Positions 51,106 through 60,439 of a stretch of DNA of 64,000 nucleotides are shown here, in pieces. This DNA is from an uncultured Phycisphaeraceae bacterium. GTDB lineage: Bacteria > Planctomycetota > Phycisphaerae > Phycisphaerales > UBA1924. Positions within the stretch are counted from its first letter, which is position 1, and every line of letters starts with the position of its first letter. Made by a program: the position numbers and the translations under genes. The notes under the pieces are model-generated. The model was not told the origin of the DNA. It saw nothing but the letters and a program-made list of their open reading frames with translations, and ran no database searches. The stretch covers positions 1 through 64,000 of the forward strand of contig CALCCF010000025.1 in assembly GCA_937899905.1 (NCBI GenBank), written 5' to 3'.

Positions 51106-51126
51106 TTGACACGCTAATCGTGTCAA
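51106..51126. repeat. Perfect inverted repeat, 8-bp arms (operator or weak terminator)
   Basis: TTGACACG and CGTGTCAA are separated by CTAAT. It lies between the stop of the TPR gene and the promoter of the PEP-CTERM-like gene. The T tail on the minus strand is short (AATTTG), so a regulator-binding site is as likely as a terminator. Confidence 0.45.
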
Positions 51127-51162
51127 AATATGCCACTTATCTTCTGTTCGGATTTAGATCGG

Positions 51163-54100
51163 TTATCCCAATCCGAGAACCGATTGGAGAGCTTCGAGCC
51201 GCTGGCGATGGGCGTCTGTCCAAGACTCATCCGGCCGCAGCCGACGGAACGCGTCGCCGGCCTCCGATCCGCGGCCAAGCGCGACGAGGGCCTCGATTCG
51301 GCCCAGCCGCAGTGAGGGTGTGTCGCCAAGCTGGAGGCCCGTCTCGAAGCTCGTAAGCGCCTCCTGGGGATTGCCTCCGGCGAGGAGCGCCTTGCCCAGC
51401 GTGTGCTGGAAGACGGCCCGGTTGGCGCGGCCGGAGCCCAGCCGCTCGGCGGTCTCGGCGGCCTCCTGCGCAAGCTCGATTGCCCGGTCGTGATCGCCAA
51501 GCTCATGCGTGTACAGCCAGGCCGCGTTGTTGAGGAGCGCTGGGATGCGCTGGCCGGCCATCTCAAGGGATCGCTCGTACGCCGCGACGGCTTCAGCCGG
51601 TTGGTCGAGGTCCTCGAGCGCCGTGGCAAGCGTGGCTTGCAACTCCCATGAATTGCCACCCGCCGACTCGGCACGCTTGGCAAACTCGACCGATCGTGTG
51701 GCGAAGCGATCCTCGCCCGTGCGAGCCCGCAGTGCCATCCACGAAGAAGCCACGAACGAGGCCTCTTGCGGTTCGGCTTCGAGCATCGGACCAACGGCCT
51801 CGAGCCAGCGAAGCGCACGGTTGATGTTGGCTTCGCTCACCGGCGCAGCCGCAACGGTCGATGCAAGGAACCCCGCCCAGCTCGGATCGCTCTGTGCGAG
51901 CGGGAGCAGGATCGTTTCCGCTTCGGCCATGCGGTCGAGCACGCAGAGCGCCTCGGTGTAGCTTCGGATCGCGGACGCTCGCTCCTGCGGATCGGCAAGC
52001 ATGACGTCCACGTGCGGAGCCAGCAGCGTGACCGCGCGCAACGCGTTGCCGCGCGCGTACTCGATGACGCCCAGCGAGAGATCCGCGTCGATGCGCGATC
52101 CCTCGGTCGGCGCGAGCGAACGCCACCGTCCGGCAACACCCAGGGCCTCCTGGAACCTCGACAGCCGCATGAGCAGCTGCGTCGCGTCTCGGGCCGTCCG
52201 ATGGTCTTGCGGCATGGCTTCGACGGCTGCGGCCGCGCGAGCGACGGCCGCGTCGTCCTGGCCAAGTTGCTGGTACACCGCGATCAACAGCGGCCACACC
52301 GGATACAGCGTCGCGCGGGTCTGCGAAATGGCATCGAGCTGCGTGGCGGCCGTCGCCGCGTCGATCTCGCCGTCGAGGTATCGGGCCGCGATGGTTGCCA
52401 GCAGTAGCATGCCCTCCGAAGCGTCCTCGCGCTCGGCCGCGGACACGGTGAACTGTGCCATCCGATCGAACATCGGCGTGTCCTGATCGTCGCTCAGCGA
52501 CCGGCGGAAGCTCGCGATCGCGGCGTTGTCGGGTAGGGTGGCGGTGGCTTCCTCAAGGAGGTCTTGGGCCTCGGCCAGCCGTCGAGCGCCAACCAGCTGG
52601 CGCGCCGCTTCGAGCCAGGCGTCGGCATCGCCGCCGTCTCGGGCGTGCGCGATGAGGGAGTCCAGGGCCTCTTCGGTGCGACCGAGCTCTCGCAGGAATC
52701 GTGCGATGACCACGGCACGAACGCCCGCGTCCGACGACTCGGGAAGGGCCTCAAGCCGCTCCAGGCCCTCGTCGGCGCGATCGATACGCGCGAGCAGCCG
52801 CGCGGCGAGCACCTGGTCCACAGGCTCGAGATCCATCGCCAGCACGCGCTCCTCGTCGTCGTTCAGCGCGATGCCTGTCCCGGCCGGCCGCATGAGGATG
52901 CCGTTGCGCAGGATGTACTCGGCGATGCCCTCCGCGGCAAGGATGGCGATGTCGCGCCCCGCGAGATCGGTCATGCCCTGTTGCTCGAGCATCCGGATCC
53001 GCTCTGCGCGGACGGGGATCGAGACCGGCTCGATCGCCGCAAACTGACGCAGACGGGTTTCCGCCCGCTCGCTGTCGCCCGAGTTGCGGTAGAGCAGCAC
53101 GAGCCGCGGCAACGCGAGAACGGGCTGATCACCGTCGGCGGCATACTCGAGCGCTCGGAGTTCCGAGTCCGTGGCATCGGTCCGGCTGAACGCCTCGGCG
53201 GCGATCAGCATCGCGCTCGAATCTCGGCGCCCGGTCTCGCTCTGGAACATCGGCTCGAAGAGCTGGGCGGCGGCCCGCGCCGCCGCGGTTCCACCATCGG
53301 TCAACAACAGCCGGCGGGCCTCGAACACGCGCCAGTTCATCCCATTCTCGCCCTCCGCGTCACGCAGGCGGGCGATGACCTCCCCCGCGGCGACGCTGTC
53401 GGACCAGACCACCGGCCCGGCCAGGACCTCGATCTGGACGCGAGGATCGTCGGCGTTGGTGCTCGAGATCGTCTCGAGATCCGCCAGGCTCTGCGCGTCG
53501 GCGATGATGTTGGCCAGTTGCACGCGTGCGAGGTCCCACTGTCGCGCGGGTGCCGCGGCGGACTCACGCTCGATGAGCGCGCGTGCTTCGTCCGGATCGC
53601 CCAGCTGGGCCATGCCGACGGCGGCGGCGGCGAACTCCATGGGCGAGGTCGCGGTCGCGGCGACTCGATCGACAATCTCGTTGGCGAGTTGGTCATCGAC
53701 GGGCTCGAGCAAGCCCGCCAATCGGATTGCGGACACGGCGGCCTCAGCGGCCTCGGAGCCCGCGAGGCGGCGCCCGAGCGCACGCGCGCGATCGGCGTCG
53801 CCGGTGACGAGCGCGCTACGCGCCGCCGCGGCCAAGAGCACCGCGCTCTCTGGGCTCGCCTCGAGCAGGCTATCGAGGGCCGCGGTCTGCTCGCTGCCAA
53901 CCTGGCCGATCTCTTCGGCTCGGCTCGCCAGCGCATCCCCGAAGAGCGCGCCACCGGCCGGCGTTTGGATCAGACCTGGGTCGCGCATCGCGACGGCCAG
54001 CGCGGCGCCGGGCTGCTTGATGCCCATCAGCAGACGGATCTGCTCGAATCGTGCGCGCCGCCATCCGGGCTGGATGCTCAGCTGGGACAGACGCGCAATC

Positions 54101-55380
54101 GCCTCAGTCAGGTTGTTCTGCTCGGCAAAGGCGAGAGCGCCGAGATACGCCGCGACGCCGTCGGGGCCCCGTGCGAACACTTCCTCTTGGTCCAGGAGCA
54201 GCCACTGGTCGAGGCTCGAGTCGCCAGCCTGTTGTGCGGCGAACGCGTTGATGACGCTCTGCCACCGCTCGGCCCGCGCACGCGTGTGCGGCTCGATGGC
54301 CGCATCGAACGCATTCTGGAGGCGCTGGCCCGCGTCTTGGTCCAGTTCACCCCGCTCGATCGCGCCGAGCAGACCCCACGCGAATACCGATTCGCTCTCG
54401 CTCCCGCGATCGATGGCTAACAAAGCAAAATCGACGGCGCGGTCCGAGGCGCCTTGACGCCAAGACCGGCTGGCCGCCACGTCGAGCAAGCTGGGCGCGA
54501 GCTCTGGCTCTTCGAGCCCGCGTTCGAGCCACAACTGTGACTGCGTGTACAGCTCGAAGTCATCGGTTCTTGCGGCGAGCTCTTCCGTGGTGTCGAGCAG
54601 GAGCGTTGCCCCGACGCCGTCGCTCGGCCCGGCCTCGCCAGCGCCGATCAGGATGTTGCGGGCGACCTGCGGCCTGCCCGCATCGGCTTCGACCACCGCT
54701 CGGATGACCGCCAGCCCGGTGCTGCCCTCGTGCTGCGGCGCGATCACGCCGTCGATGTACTCTCGCAGCTCTCGGGTCGGTCGGCCTGCACGGCTCATGA
54801 CCCGCACCATCTGGAGATGGGACTCGATCGACCCCTGTTGCGCTTCAACGAGCTCTTGGGCGGCCTCGAGCGCGTCGTCGTTGCTGCCGCGGTTGAGGTG
54901 GGCCTGGATGCGCGCACCCGCGGCGAAGCGATCATCGGGACGCTTCTCGAGCAGTTGGGTGGCAACATCGGCGAGCTCGCGCCAGTTGCCGAGCTGGCTG
55001 TGGATGTCCAGGAGCAACTCCAGGCCGCGGATCTCGAACTCGGTCTCGCCCTGTGCCCGCGCAACCTGGACGGCTTGTTCGAGCACACCGCGGGCGCTGA
55101 TCAGGTGCCGGGCGTTGGGTTCCTCGATGTTCTTGCGAGCGTCACCCAGCGCTACAAGGGCCTCGGCGTTCTGGTCGTTGTATCGCGCGTAGATGCCCAG
55201 CCGCCCGAGCGCGGTGCGGTAGTCCTCTTGCTCGTAGGCCGCGAGCCCCTCCTGCAAAGACGATTCGGCGATACGCACGCGATTCGCCTGGCGAACGAAC
55301 GTGCCGCCGACCCCGACGACGACGACCCCGCCGATGAGGACCGCGACAACGATCAGCCTCCGCTTGTTCCGCCGATTCAT
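51163..55380 (-). CDS. Giant TPR-repeat protein of the exopolysaccharide/exosortase locus
   Basis: This 1405-residue protein starts at ATG 55380, with AGAGGAGG ahead. A basic start and a transmembrane helix (about 8-28, LIVVAVLIGGVVVVGVGG) anchor a roughly 1370-residue solenoid of TPR helix pairs. Clear examples are AYEQEDYRTALGRLGIYARY, ALVALGDARKNI and AVAAYERSLEMAGQRIPALL near the end. Large TPR proteins of this kind (PrsT-like) are frequent in exosortase/EPS clusters and may hold polymerisation or export enzymes together. No catalytic motif is seen. It follows the Wzz/BY-kinase gene by 70 bases. Confidence 0.85.
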   Translation of the reverse strand: MNRRNKRRLIVVAVLIGGVVVVGVGGTFVRQANRVRIAESSLQEGLAAYEQEDYRTALGRLGIYARYNDQNAEALVALGDARKNIEEPNARHLISARGVLEQAVQVARAQGETEFEIRGLELLLDIHSQLGNWRELADVATQLLEKRPDDRFAAGARIQAHLNRGSNDDALEAAQELVEAQQGSIESHLQMVRVMSRAGRPTRELREYIDGVIAPQHEGSTGLAVIRAVVEADAGRPQVARNILIGAGEAGPSDGVGATLLLDTTEELAARTDDFELYTQSQLWLERGLEEPELAPSLLDVAASRSWRQGASDRAVDFALLAIDRGSESESVFAWGLLGAIERGELDQDAGQRLQNAFDAAIEPHTRARAERWQSVINAFAAQQAGDSSLDQWLLLDQEEVFARGPDGVAAYLGALAFAEQNNLTEAIARLSQLSIQPGWRRARFEQIRLLMGIKQPGAALAVAMRDPGLIQTPAGGALFGDALASRAEEIGQVGSEQTAALDSLLEASPESAVLLAAAARSALVTGDADRARALGRRLAGSEAAEAAVSAIRLAGLLEPVDDQLANEIVDRVAATATSPMEFAAAAVGMAQLGDPDEARALIERESAAAPARQWDLARVQLANIIADAQSLADLETISSTNADDPRVQIEVLAGPVVWSDSVAAGEVIARLRDAEGENGMNWRVFEARRLLLTDGGTAAARAAAQLFEPMFQSETGRRDSSAMLIAAEAFSRTDATDSELRALEYAADGDQPVLALPRLVLLYRNSGDSERAETRLRQFAAIEPVSIPVRAERIRMLEQQGMTDLAGRDIAILAAEGIAEYILRNGILMRPAGTGIALNDDEERVLAMDLEPVDQVLAARLLARIDRADEGLERLEALPESSDAGVRAVVIARFLRELGRTEEALDSLIAHARDGGDADAWLEAARQLVGARRLAEAQDLLEEATATLPDNAAIASFRRSLSDDQDTPMFDRMAQFTVSAAEREDASEGMLLLATIAARYLDGEIDAATAATQLDAISQTRATLYPVWPLLIAVYQQLGQDDAAVARAAAAVEAMPQDHRTARDATQLLMRLSRFQEALGVAGRWRSLAPTEGSRIDADLSLGVIEYARGNALRAVTLLAPHVDVMLADPQERASAIRSYTEALCVLDRMAEAETILLPLAQSDPSWAGFLASTVAAAPVSEANINRALRWLEAVGPMLEAEPQEASFVASSWMALRARTGEDRFATRSVEFAKRAESAGGNSWELQATLATALEDLDQPAEAVAAYERSLEMAGQRIPALLNNAAWLYTHELGDHDRAIELAQEAAETAERLGSGRANRAVFQHTLGKALLAGGNPQEALTSFETGLQLGDTPSLRLGRIEALVALGRGSEAGDAFRRLRPDESWTDAHRQRLEALQSVLGLG

Positions 55381-55450
55381 GGCGCTTGCCTCCTCTTTGC
55401 AGATCCTCGCTCGGTGCGCGCCGGGCCGCCAGACCTATGAAACTCGCTCG

Positions 55451-57589
55451 TCAGGCGCTGGCCGACATCGCCGCCTGCTCGCTGGCCTGCCGCGAGGCCG
55501 CCCGTGACCGAACGCTGACCGAAGCCGCGCTGGTGCTGCGTTCGATGTCGGCCCGCATGGCTCGGTTGAACACAAGGCCGATGCCCGCGGCGCTGAAGCG
55601 GTGCAGGCGTTCGATCGCGAGCTTGACCAGCCGAGCGTTCTGTCCACGGGAAACCACGAGCACAACCTGGTCTGCCTGCGCGACGGCGGCGTTGGCCTCC
55701 AGGCTGCCCAAGATGGGGCCCGTGTCGATCACCACCGCGTCATACTTCTGGCGGATGCCCTGCACCATGTCCTCGACCGCCTGGCTCGACAACTGCTCGG
55801 CCTCGAAGCCCTCCGCGATGCCCGCCGGCATGAGTTCCAGGTTCTTGCGACCCTCGACCTCGTGGATGCACTCGCTGGCGCCCTCGCCGCCGCGGGCCAC
55901 GAAGTCGCTGAGCCCGAGCAGTTCACGCGCCGCGAGCCGGCTGCTCACACCGCGGCCGACGAGATCACCGTCGACCAGGAGCGTGCGGCGACCGGCGTGC
56001 GCCATCGAGGCGGCCAGTGCCGCGGCGAGCGTGCTCTTGCCCTCCGCGGCGGTCGCGCTCGTGATGACGATCACGCGCCCGTGGCCGGGCTGAGACATCG
56101 ACTCTAACAGGCTGCGGATCTGATGGACGCCCGCCTGCGCCGCATCATCGCCCTCGATCTTGCCATCGGCGACCTGCGGCACGAGGCCGAGCACCGGCGG
56201 CGAGGCCGGCTCGTCCTCGAGATCGGCAACGTAGCGGTAGCGGGGGCGTAGGAATCCGTACGCCGTGAACGCGAACAGCGAGAATCCGAACCCGCCGGCG
56301 GCGCCCATCGCGGCGAGCGGCTTGCGACGGTCCTCGCTTGGGCCAAAGGGAACCTCGGCCTGCTGGGAGATGCGGATCCGCCCCTCCCGGGCTGCCTGTT
56401 GCTCTGTGCGCAGGCTCTCTGCACGTCGGGTTGCCAGATCGATGCGTTCCTGGGCCAGCCGGGCTTCTTCCCTGAACGCCTCGATATCACGCGCGGCCTT
56501 GGCCAACTCGCGGCTTTCTGTGATGCGTTCTTCCTTGATCGCCTTCAACGCCTGGAGCCGCTGGCCTCCAAACCCACCAGCGCTGACAAAGGCGAGGTCA
56601 AGCTCTCGCAATTCTGCCGTGCGCTGCGCGATCAACACTTGCACCGACTCACGCTCATCCACAGCAGCCAGATAGTCCGGATGCCGCTCGGTCACGCGTG
56701 CGAGCAGCGCAGTCATGCGTTGCTCAATAGCGCGCCTCTGTGCGTGCAAGGACCCGAGATCGGGATCGATCTCGGCCAATTCATCATCGGTCAGTTCGCG
56801 CCGCGATTGCTCCGAGTCGCTTGTGCCCTCGAACTCGGGGACCGGGGGCCGATCGATCTCGAGGTCCTGGATCTCTCGCTCCAGCAATTCGAGCTGCTCT
56901 TGGACGAAGAGCCGGCGACGCTCCAGGTCGATCGTGCCCTTCTCTTCTGCGATGCGCCGCGCTTCGGCGAGGGCGCTCTCGCGATCGAGCCGGGCGGTGT
57001 CCAGGATCTCGCGCACGGCGTTGATCTGGTTCGTCCAGACGCCCTCGGCCTCCTGCTCGGCGATCTCGATGTACGAAGCAAGGATCATCGCCGCGGTCCG
57101 CTCGGCCAATCGGGGATCACGCATCGTGACGAGCACCCGCATGTCTCGGCTGCCGCGCCCCACAGCGACCTGCGTCGCGCTCTGCAGGCGCACCCAGTTC
57201 GCCGGGTTCGGTGGGAGGTGGCCATCATCGACGAGCCGATTGGCCGCATCCTGGAGCACACGCGGGCTCCGGAGTGTGTTTGACTGCGAGCGCACGAACG
57301 ACTCGAATCCCGTGATGGCGTCGTTGATCTCGTTCTCGTAGAGGACAACCGGCCGCGTTGGGTCGATGGTGATCCGGCCCTCGCTGGTGTACACCGGCGG
57401 CATGAGCTTGTAGCCCACCAACGCACCGGGGATGGCAAGGACCATGCCGATGGCGATGGCCAGCAGGTAGCGACCGCGAAGCGCGCGGTGGACGAGCATG
57501 ATCGGGTTCGGCGTGTGCGCATGGCCGGAACCGTGGGCACCCTCGGGCTCCATCCACGCATCCGTGTTCGAGTCTCTGTGCGTATTCAC
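55451..57589 (-). CDS. Wzz-type chain-length protein fused to a BY-kinase-like ATPase, without C-terminal tyrosines
   Basis: This 712-residue protein starts at GTG, overlapping the epsI-like stop as GTGA. The N-terminal Wzz domain has a first transmembrane helix (about 41-63), a long coiled-coil region (170-410) and a second helix (about 430-450) preceded by a Pro-containing stretch. The C-terminal CpsD/CapB-like ATPase has Walker A SATAAEGKST, A' LLVDGDLVGRG and Walker B VVIDTGPIL. The usual Tyr-rich tail is missing: the last 40 residues are Ser/Ala/Arg with no Tyr. It likely controls polysaccharide chain length and export. Kinase activity is uncertain. Confidence 0.88.
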   Translation of the reverse strand: MNTHRDSNTDAWMEPEGAHGSGHAHTPNPIMLVHRALRGRYLLAIAIGMVLAIPGALVGYKLMPPVYTSEGRITIDPTRPVVLYENEINDAITGFESFVRSQSNTLRSPRVLQDAANRLVDDGHLPPNPANWVRLQSATQVAVGRGSRDMRVLVTMRDPRLAERTAAMILASYIEIAEQEAEGVWTNQINAVREILDTARLDRESALAEARRIAEEKGTIDLERRRLFVQEQLELLEREIQDLEIDRPPVPEFEGTSDSEQSRRELTDDELAEIDPDLGSLHAQRRAIEQRMTALLARVTERHPDYLAAVDERESVQVLIAQRTAELRELDLAFVSAGGFGGQRLQALKAIKEERITESRELAKAARDIEAFREEARLAQERIDLATRRAESLRTEQQAAREGRIRISQQAEVPFGPSEDRRKPLAAMGAAGGFGFSLFAFTAYGFLRPRYRYVADLEDEPASPPVLGLVPQVADGKIEGDDAAQAGVHQIRSLLESMSQPGHGRVIVITSATAAEGKSTLAAALAASMAHAGRRTLLVDGDLVGRGVSSRLAARELLGLSDFVARGGEGASECIHEVEGRKNLELMPAGIAEGFEAEQLSSQAVEDMVQGIRQKYDAVVIDTGPILGSLEANAAVAQADQVVLVVSRGQNARLVKLAIERLHRFSAAGIGLVFNRAMRADIERSTSAASVSVRSRAASRQASEQAAMSASA

Positions 57590-58323
57590 GGACCCTCTCC
57601 CTGCTCGGGCACGCCCTCTGAGTTGGCCACCGCCCTAATCAGACCGGCCAGCCGATCCGCCACGCTCCGCTCGATGCGTTCACGCGTCGCCGCGTCCATG
57701 CTCGAATCGGTGATGATCTGCACCTGCGCCGCACCCAATCCCGAACTCCAACGGGTACGCGTCACGCTGTCCAACGCGCGATCGTCACGCCCCAAGGGGC
57801 TATCGGCACGCGGTACGACAAACGTGTTCGCGATTACCTTGGAGAGCCGCATCGATTCGTCTCCCCGGCTTACGCGGTACCGCGTGATGGGTATCGGACT
57901 TCCTTCGGTTCGCACGATCTCTTCTGCCTCGGTGCCGTCCATCTCCCATCCGTTGCTCGGATAGCAGATGGGAGGGTAGTGCCCCATCATGTCCCGAACA
58001 TCGCCACAGTGGACGATCAGCACCGAGAACGACTCGCCCGTCACGGGGTCGGCGTACTCGCGTTGCACAAGGCGGTTGGGCCTGAGCATCTCGATGGCGG
58101 CGGGCAGCGGTGGGCGATCCCGGCCGATATAGCCCTCGATCTGCATGGGAAGCGCATCGATCGCCTGGCTGACCTGGCGGAAGTAGGCATCGCTCGCGCC
58201 GCCCGGCCGGATCGAGGCGAGCGAGTACGCGGCCATGCCCGCCAACACGACAGCGGTCAACGGTGCGGCAACCCACCGGCCACGCTTTCTGCGAGAGGTT
58301 TCCACGCGTGCTCCCTCGGCCAT
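57586..58323 (-). CDS. Exosortase-associated EpsI-like protein
   Basis: This 245-residue protein starts at ATG 58323 with GGAGGAGC ahead, overlapping the exosortase stop by one base (TAATG). It has one N-terminal transmembrane helix (about 19-37). The following domain shows FSVLIVHCGDVRDMMGHYPP then ICYPSNGW, the EpsI hallmark with its paired His/Cys region. EpsI proteins occur almost only with exosortases in EPS loci and are thought to help the transpeptidation or export step. Here it lies between exosortase and Wzz/BY-kinase. Confidence 0.85.
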   Translation of the reverse strand: MAEGARVETSRRKRGRWVAAPLTAVVLAGMAAYSLASIRPGGASDAYFRQVSQAIDALPMQIEGYIGRDRPPLPAAIEMLRPNRLVQREYADPVTGESFSVLIVHCGDVRDMMGHYPPICYPSNGWEMDGTEAEEIVRTEGSPIPITRYRVSRGDESMRLSKVIANTFVVPRADSPLGRDDRALDSVTRTRWSSGLGAAQVQIITDSSMDAATRERIERSVADRLAGLIRAVANSEGVPEQGEGP

Positions 58324-59231
58324 TACGCTGGCTCCTCCCGCTTGGGTTCGATCGGGATCTCGAGCCACCGAGCGAGGGCCACCGAGCCCCAGAGCACGCC
58401 CAACGCCACGGCGAGCACGGCCCAACCGCTGACATCGTGGGCGAAGTCGGCCAGTTCCTTGTCTGCGTAGCCATAAAAGAGCACCGTGGGGCCGAGCCGG
58501 AGCACGTTTGCGAAGACGGCGACAAGCGGGCTCGCGACGAGGATGGCGATGCGGGCCCAAGGCCGCAGCGGCATCACGAACACGAACGCGTACGCCACGA
58601 GCGCGAGCGCCACCACCATGCGCATGCCGTTGCACGCTTCGGCGACGGCGACATCAACGCCTTTGATCTGCAGCACGTTGCCCAGCCGCGCCACCGGCTG
58701 CCCGATGAATTCGAGGATCCACTGCGTGATCCAGGCTGAGACTTCTTGAAGCGGCAGCGCGATCTGCTGTCGGATACGCCCGGGGACGGGCACGAGGAAG
58801 ATCAGCGCGCCGAATGCGGCCTTGGCGGCCAGCGGCCATCGCGGGCCCGTCACGGCGACAACCGCGCCAACAACCATGGCGACCATGCCCAGGTCCTTGA
58901 GCAGGTCGATCTGCGAAGCGAAGCCGGCAAAGTCCATCGCGACGCCCACCGCGGCAATCGCCAGGCCCCACAGGCTGTAGTGGGGCACGATCGCGGCGAG
59001 CTGCTCGCGGCGCTGCCACAGCAGCAGCGCGAACACCGGCAGCACCATGAGCATGTGCGAGTACTCGTCGCTGCGGAGTGCCAGCGTGAGCACGTTCTGC
59101 CACGAGGGCAACGCGGCCAGGACGGCAAGCAGCAGCAAGACCGCAAGCCAGGCCAGGCGACCGCCGGTCCACGCCGACCAGGCGCGCGGCTTGGTGGCAT
59201 CCGTGGTTGGGCTCGACGCCACCGCCGTCAC
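58323..59231 (-). CDS. Exosortase (cysteine protease-like membrane transpeptidase)
   Basis: This 302-residue protein starts at GTG, overlapping the stop of the glycosyltransferase gene as GTGA. It has about eight transmembrane helices. The conserved catalytic residues are Cys200 (VAEACNGMRM), Arg245 (NVLRLGPTV) and His265 (FAHDVSGW). Exosortases cut PEP-CTERM-type signals at the membrane and pass the protein to the surface or EPS. The subtype cannot be fixed by eye. A candidate substrate gene is at 50305-50985. Confidence 0.92.
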   Translation of the reverse strand: MTAVASSPTTDATKPRAWSAWTGGRLAWLAVLLLLAVLAALPSWQNVLTLALRSDEYSHMLMVLPVFALLLWQRREQLAAIVPHYSLWGLAIAAVGVAMDFAGFASQIDLLKDLGMVAMVVGAVVAVTGPRWPLAAKAAFGALIFLVPVPGRIRQQIALPLQEVSAWITQWILEFIGQPVARLGNVLQIKGVDVAVAEACNGMRMVVALALVAYAFVFVMPLRPWARIAILVASPLVAVFANVLRLGPTVLFYGYADKELADFAHDVSGWAVLAVALGVLWGSVALARWLEIPIEPKREEPA

Positions 59232-60439
59232 GCCGCCCCCTTCCGCGACACGCCCACGCTACGCAGCGCCTCGAGCACGGCATCGGCCTTGGCGGTCCAT
59301 GTCTGCTCGCACACCCGCTCTCGGCCATCACTTGGATCAAACGGCTCGGACAAGGCCGCGCGGACCTGCTCGGCGAACGCCTCGGCGGTCTCACCCTCGC
59401 GCACCAGCCCCGCATACCTCTGGAGCTCGGGGAACGGCGTGCTCACGATCGGCCGGCCCACGGCCAGATACTCCTTGAGCTTCACCGGGTTGCATGCGCG
59501 GATCCACTCGCTCTGGTTCCACGGCATGATCAGGACGTCCGACGCCGCCATATACGCGGCAACCTCGCCGTAGGGCCGCTGGCCGAGCAGCTTGACGTTC
59601 GGCAGGTCGCACCAACCCTCGGGCAGGCTGCACCCGCCCACAAGCATGAATGTCGCTTCGGGCACCCGGCGCGCGACCTCGACGAACAACTCGGGGTCGA
59701 ACGTGTGGGCGTCGATACCGCCGACGAACCCCACGATTGGCCGCGAGAGTTCGGCGACGTCCGCCGGGGCCGGCGTGCTGCCGAGTCCGGCTTCCTCGAA
59801 AGGCCCATAGTCAACGCCATGATCGACGAATTCGGCCCGCCGCGGCTGCGAACGCTCCTCGTCCATCAGCCAACTCGAGCAGAAGAGCGTGACGTCGGCC
59901 CGCTCCTTCAACAGCCGATCGAATCGGGAGATTCGCTCACTGTCCACACCCCGGAACTCCTCGAAGCGATCGGTGCGCTGGTACACAACGCCGACGGGAT
60001 TGAGCGACTCGACCACCGGCTGGCCCGGCGGGCACGCGACCCACACGAGCGGGTTGTGGATGCCGGCCTTGCGTGCCGCACGGCGGACCTGAACCGTCAA
60101 CGCGGTCTCGTTCATCGAGGCCCCGAGGCCCGCCGGCGCCACCACCGGGCTCAGCACCCAGAAGCGATCGCGTACGCGTGTGAGGCCGTGGCTGAAGCTG
60201 GCGAGCTTGCGGCGCACGCGCTTGAGGAACATGTTGCCGCCGCCCGGGCGCGGCACGCGCATGCCGATGGAGTTGATGTACAAAACCGGCACGTGCGCGC
60301 TCAGCTCACGCATCATCTGAAGGTCGTAGTGGCCGCGGTTGTGGTACCACCAATCGACGCCGCCGAAGCAGATCACGCCGTCGAAGGTCTTGGTCTGGGC
60401 GTCGACACTCGGAATCGGGTTGGACAGCGCCATCGTCAC
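59228..60439 (-). CDS. Glycosyltransferase (GT4-like)
   Basis: I prefer GTG 60439, which overlaps the previous stop as GTGA, over ATG 60433 (403 residues). The N-terminal half has FDGVICFGGVDWWYHNRGHY; the C-terminal half has the GT4-like PIVGFVGGIDAHTFDPELF, VKLLGQRPYGEVAAYMAASD and a later KLKEYLAVGRPIVSTPFPEL with the Glu used for nucleotide-sugar binding. It is a cytoplasmic or peripheral enzyme adding a sugar to the exopolysaccharide. Donor and acceptor are unknown. Confidence 0.88.
   Translation of the reverse strand: MTMALSNPIPSVDAQTKTFDGVICFGGVDWWYHNRGHYDLQMMRELSAHVPVLYINSIGMRVPRPGGGNMFLKRVRRKLASFSHGLTRVRDRFWVLSPVVAPAGLGASMNETALTVQVRRAARKAGIHNPLVWVACPPGQPVVESLNPVGVVYQRTDRFEEFRGVDSERISRFDRLLKERADVTLFCSSWLMDEERSQPRRAEFVDHGVDYGPFEEAGLGSTPAPADVAELSRPIVGFVGGIDAHTFDPELFVEVARRVPEATFMLVGGCSLPEGWCDLPNVKLLGQRPYGEVAAYMAASDVLIMPWNQSEWIRACNPVKLKEYLAVGRPIVSTPFPELQRYAGLVREGETAEAFAEQVRAALSEPFDPSDGRERVCEQTWTAKADAVLEALRSVGVSRKGAA

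Noticed and set aside
52564-54420. A 618-codon plus-strand open frame inside the TPR gene
   Set aside because: The opposite strand encodes clear TPR repeats; this frame is a shadow of them.
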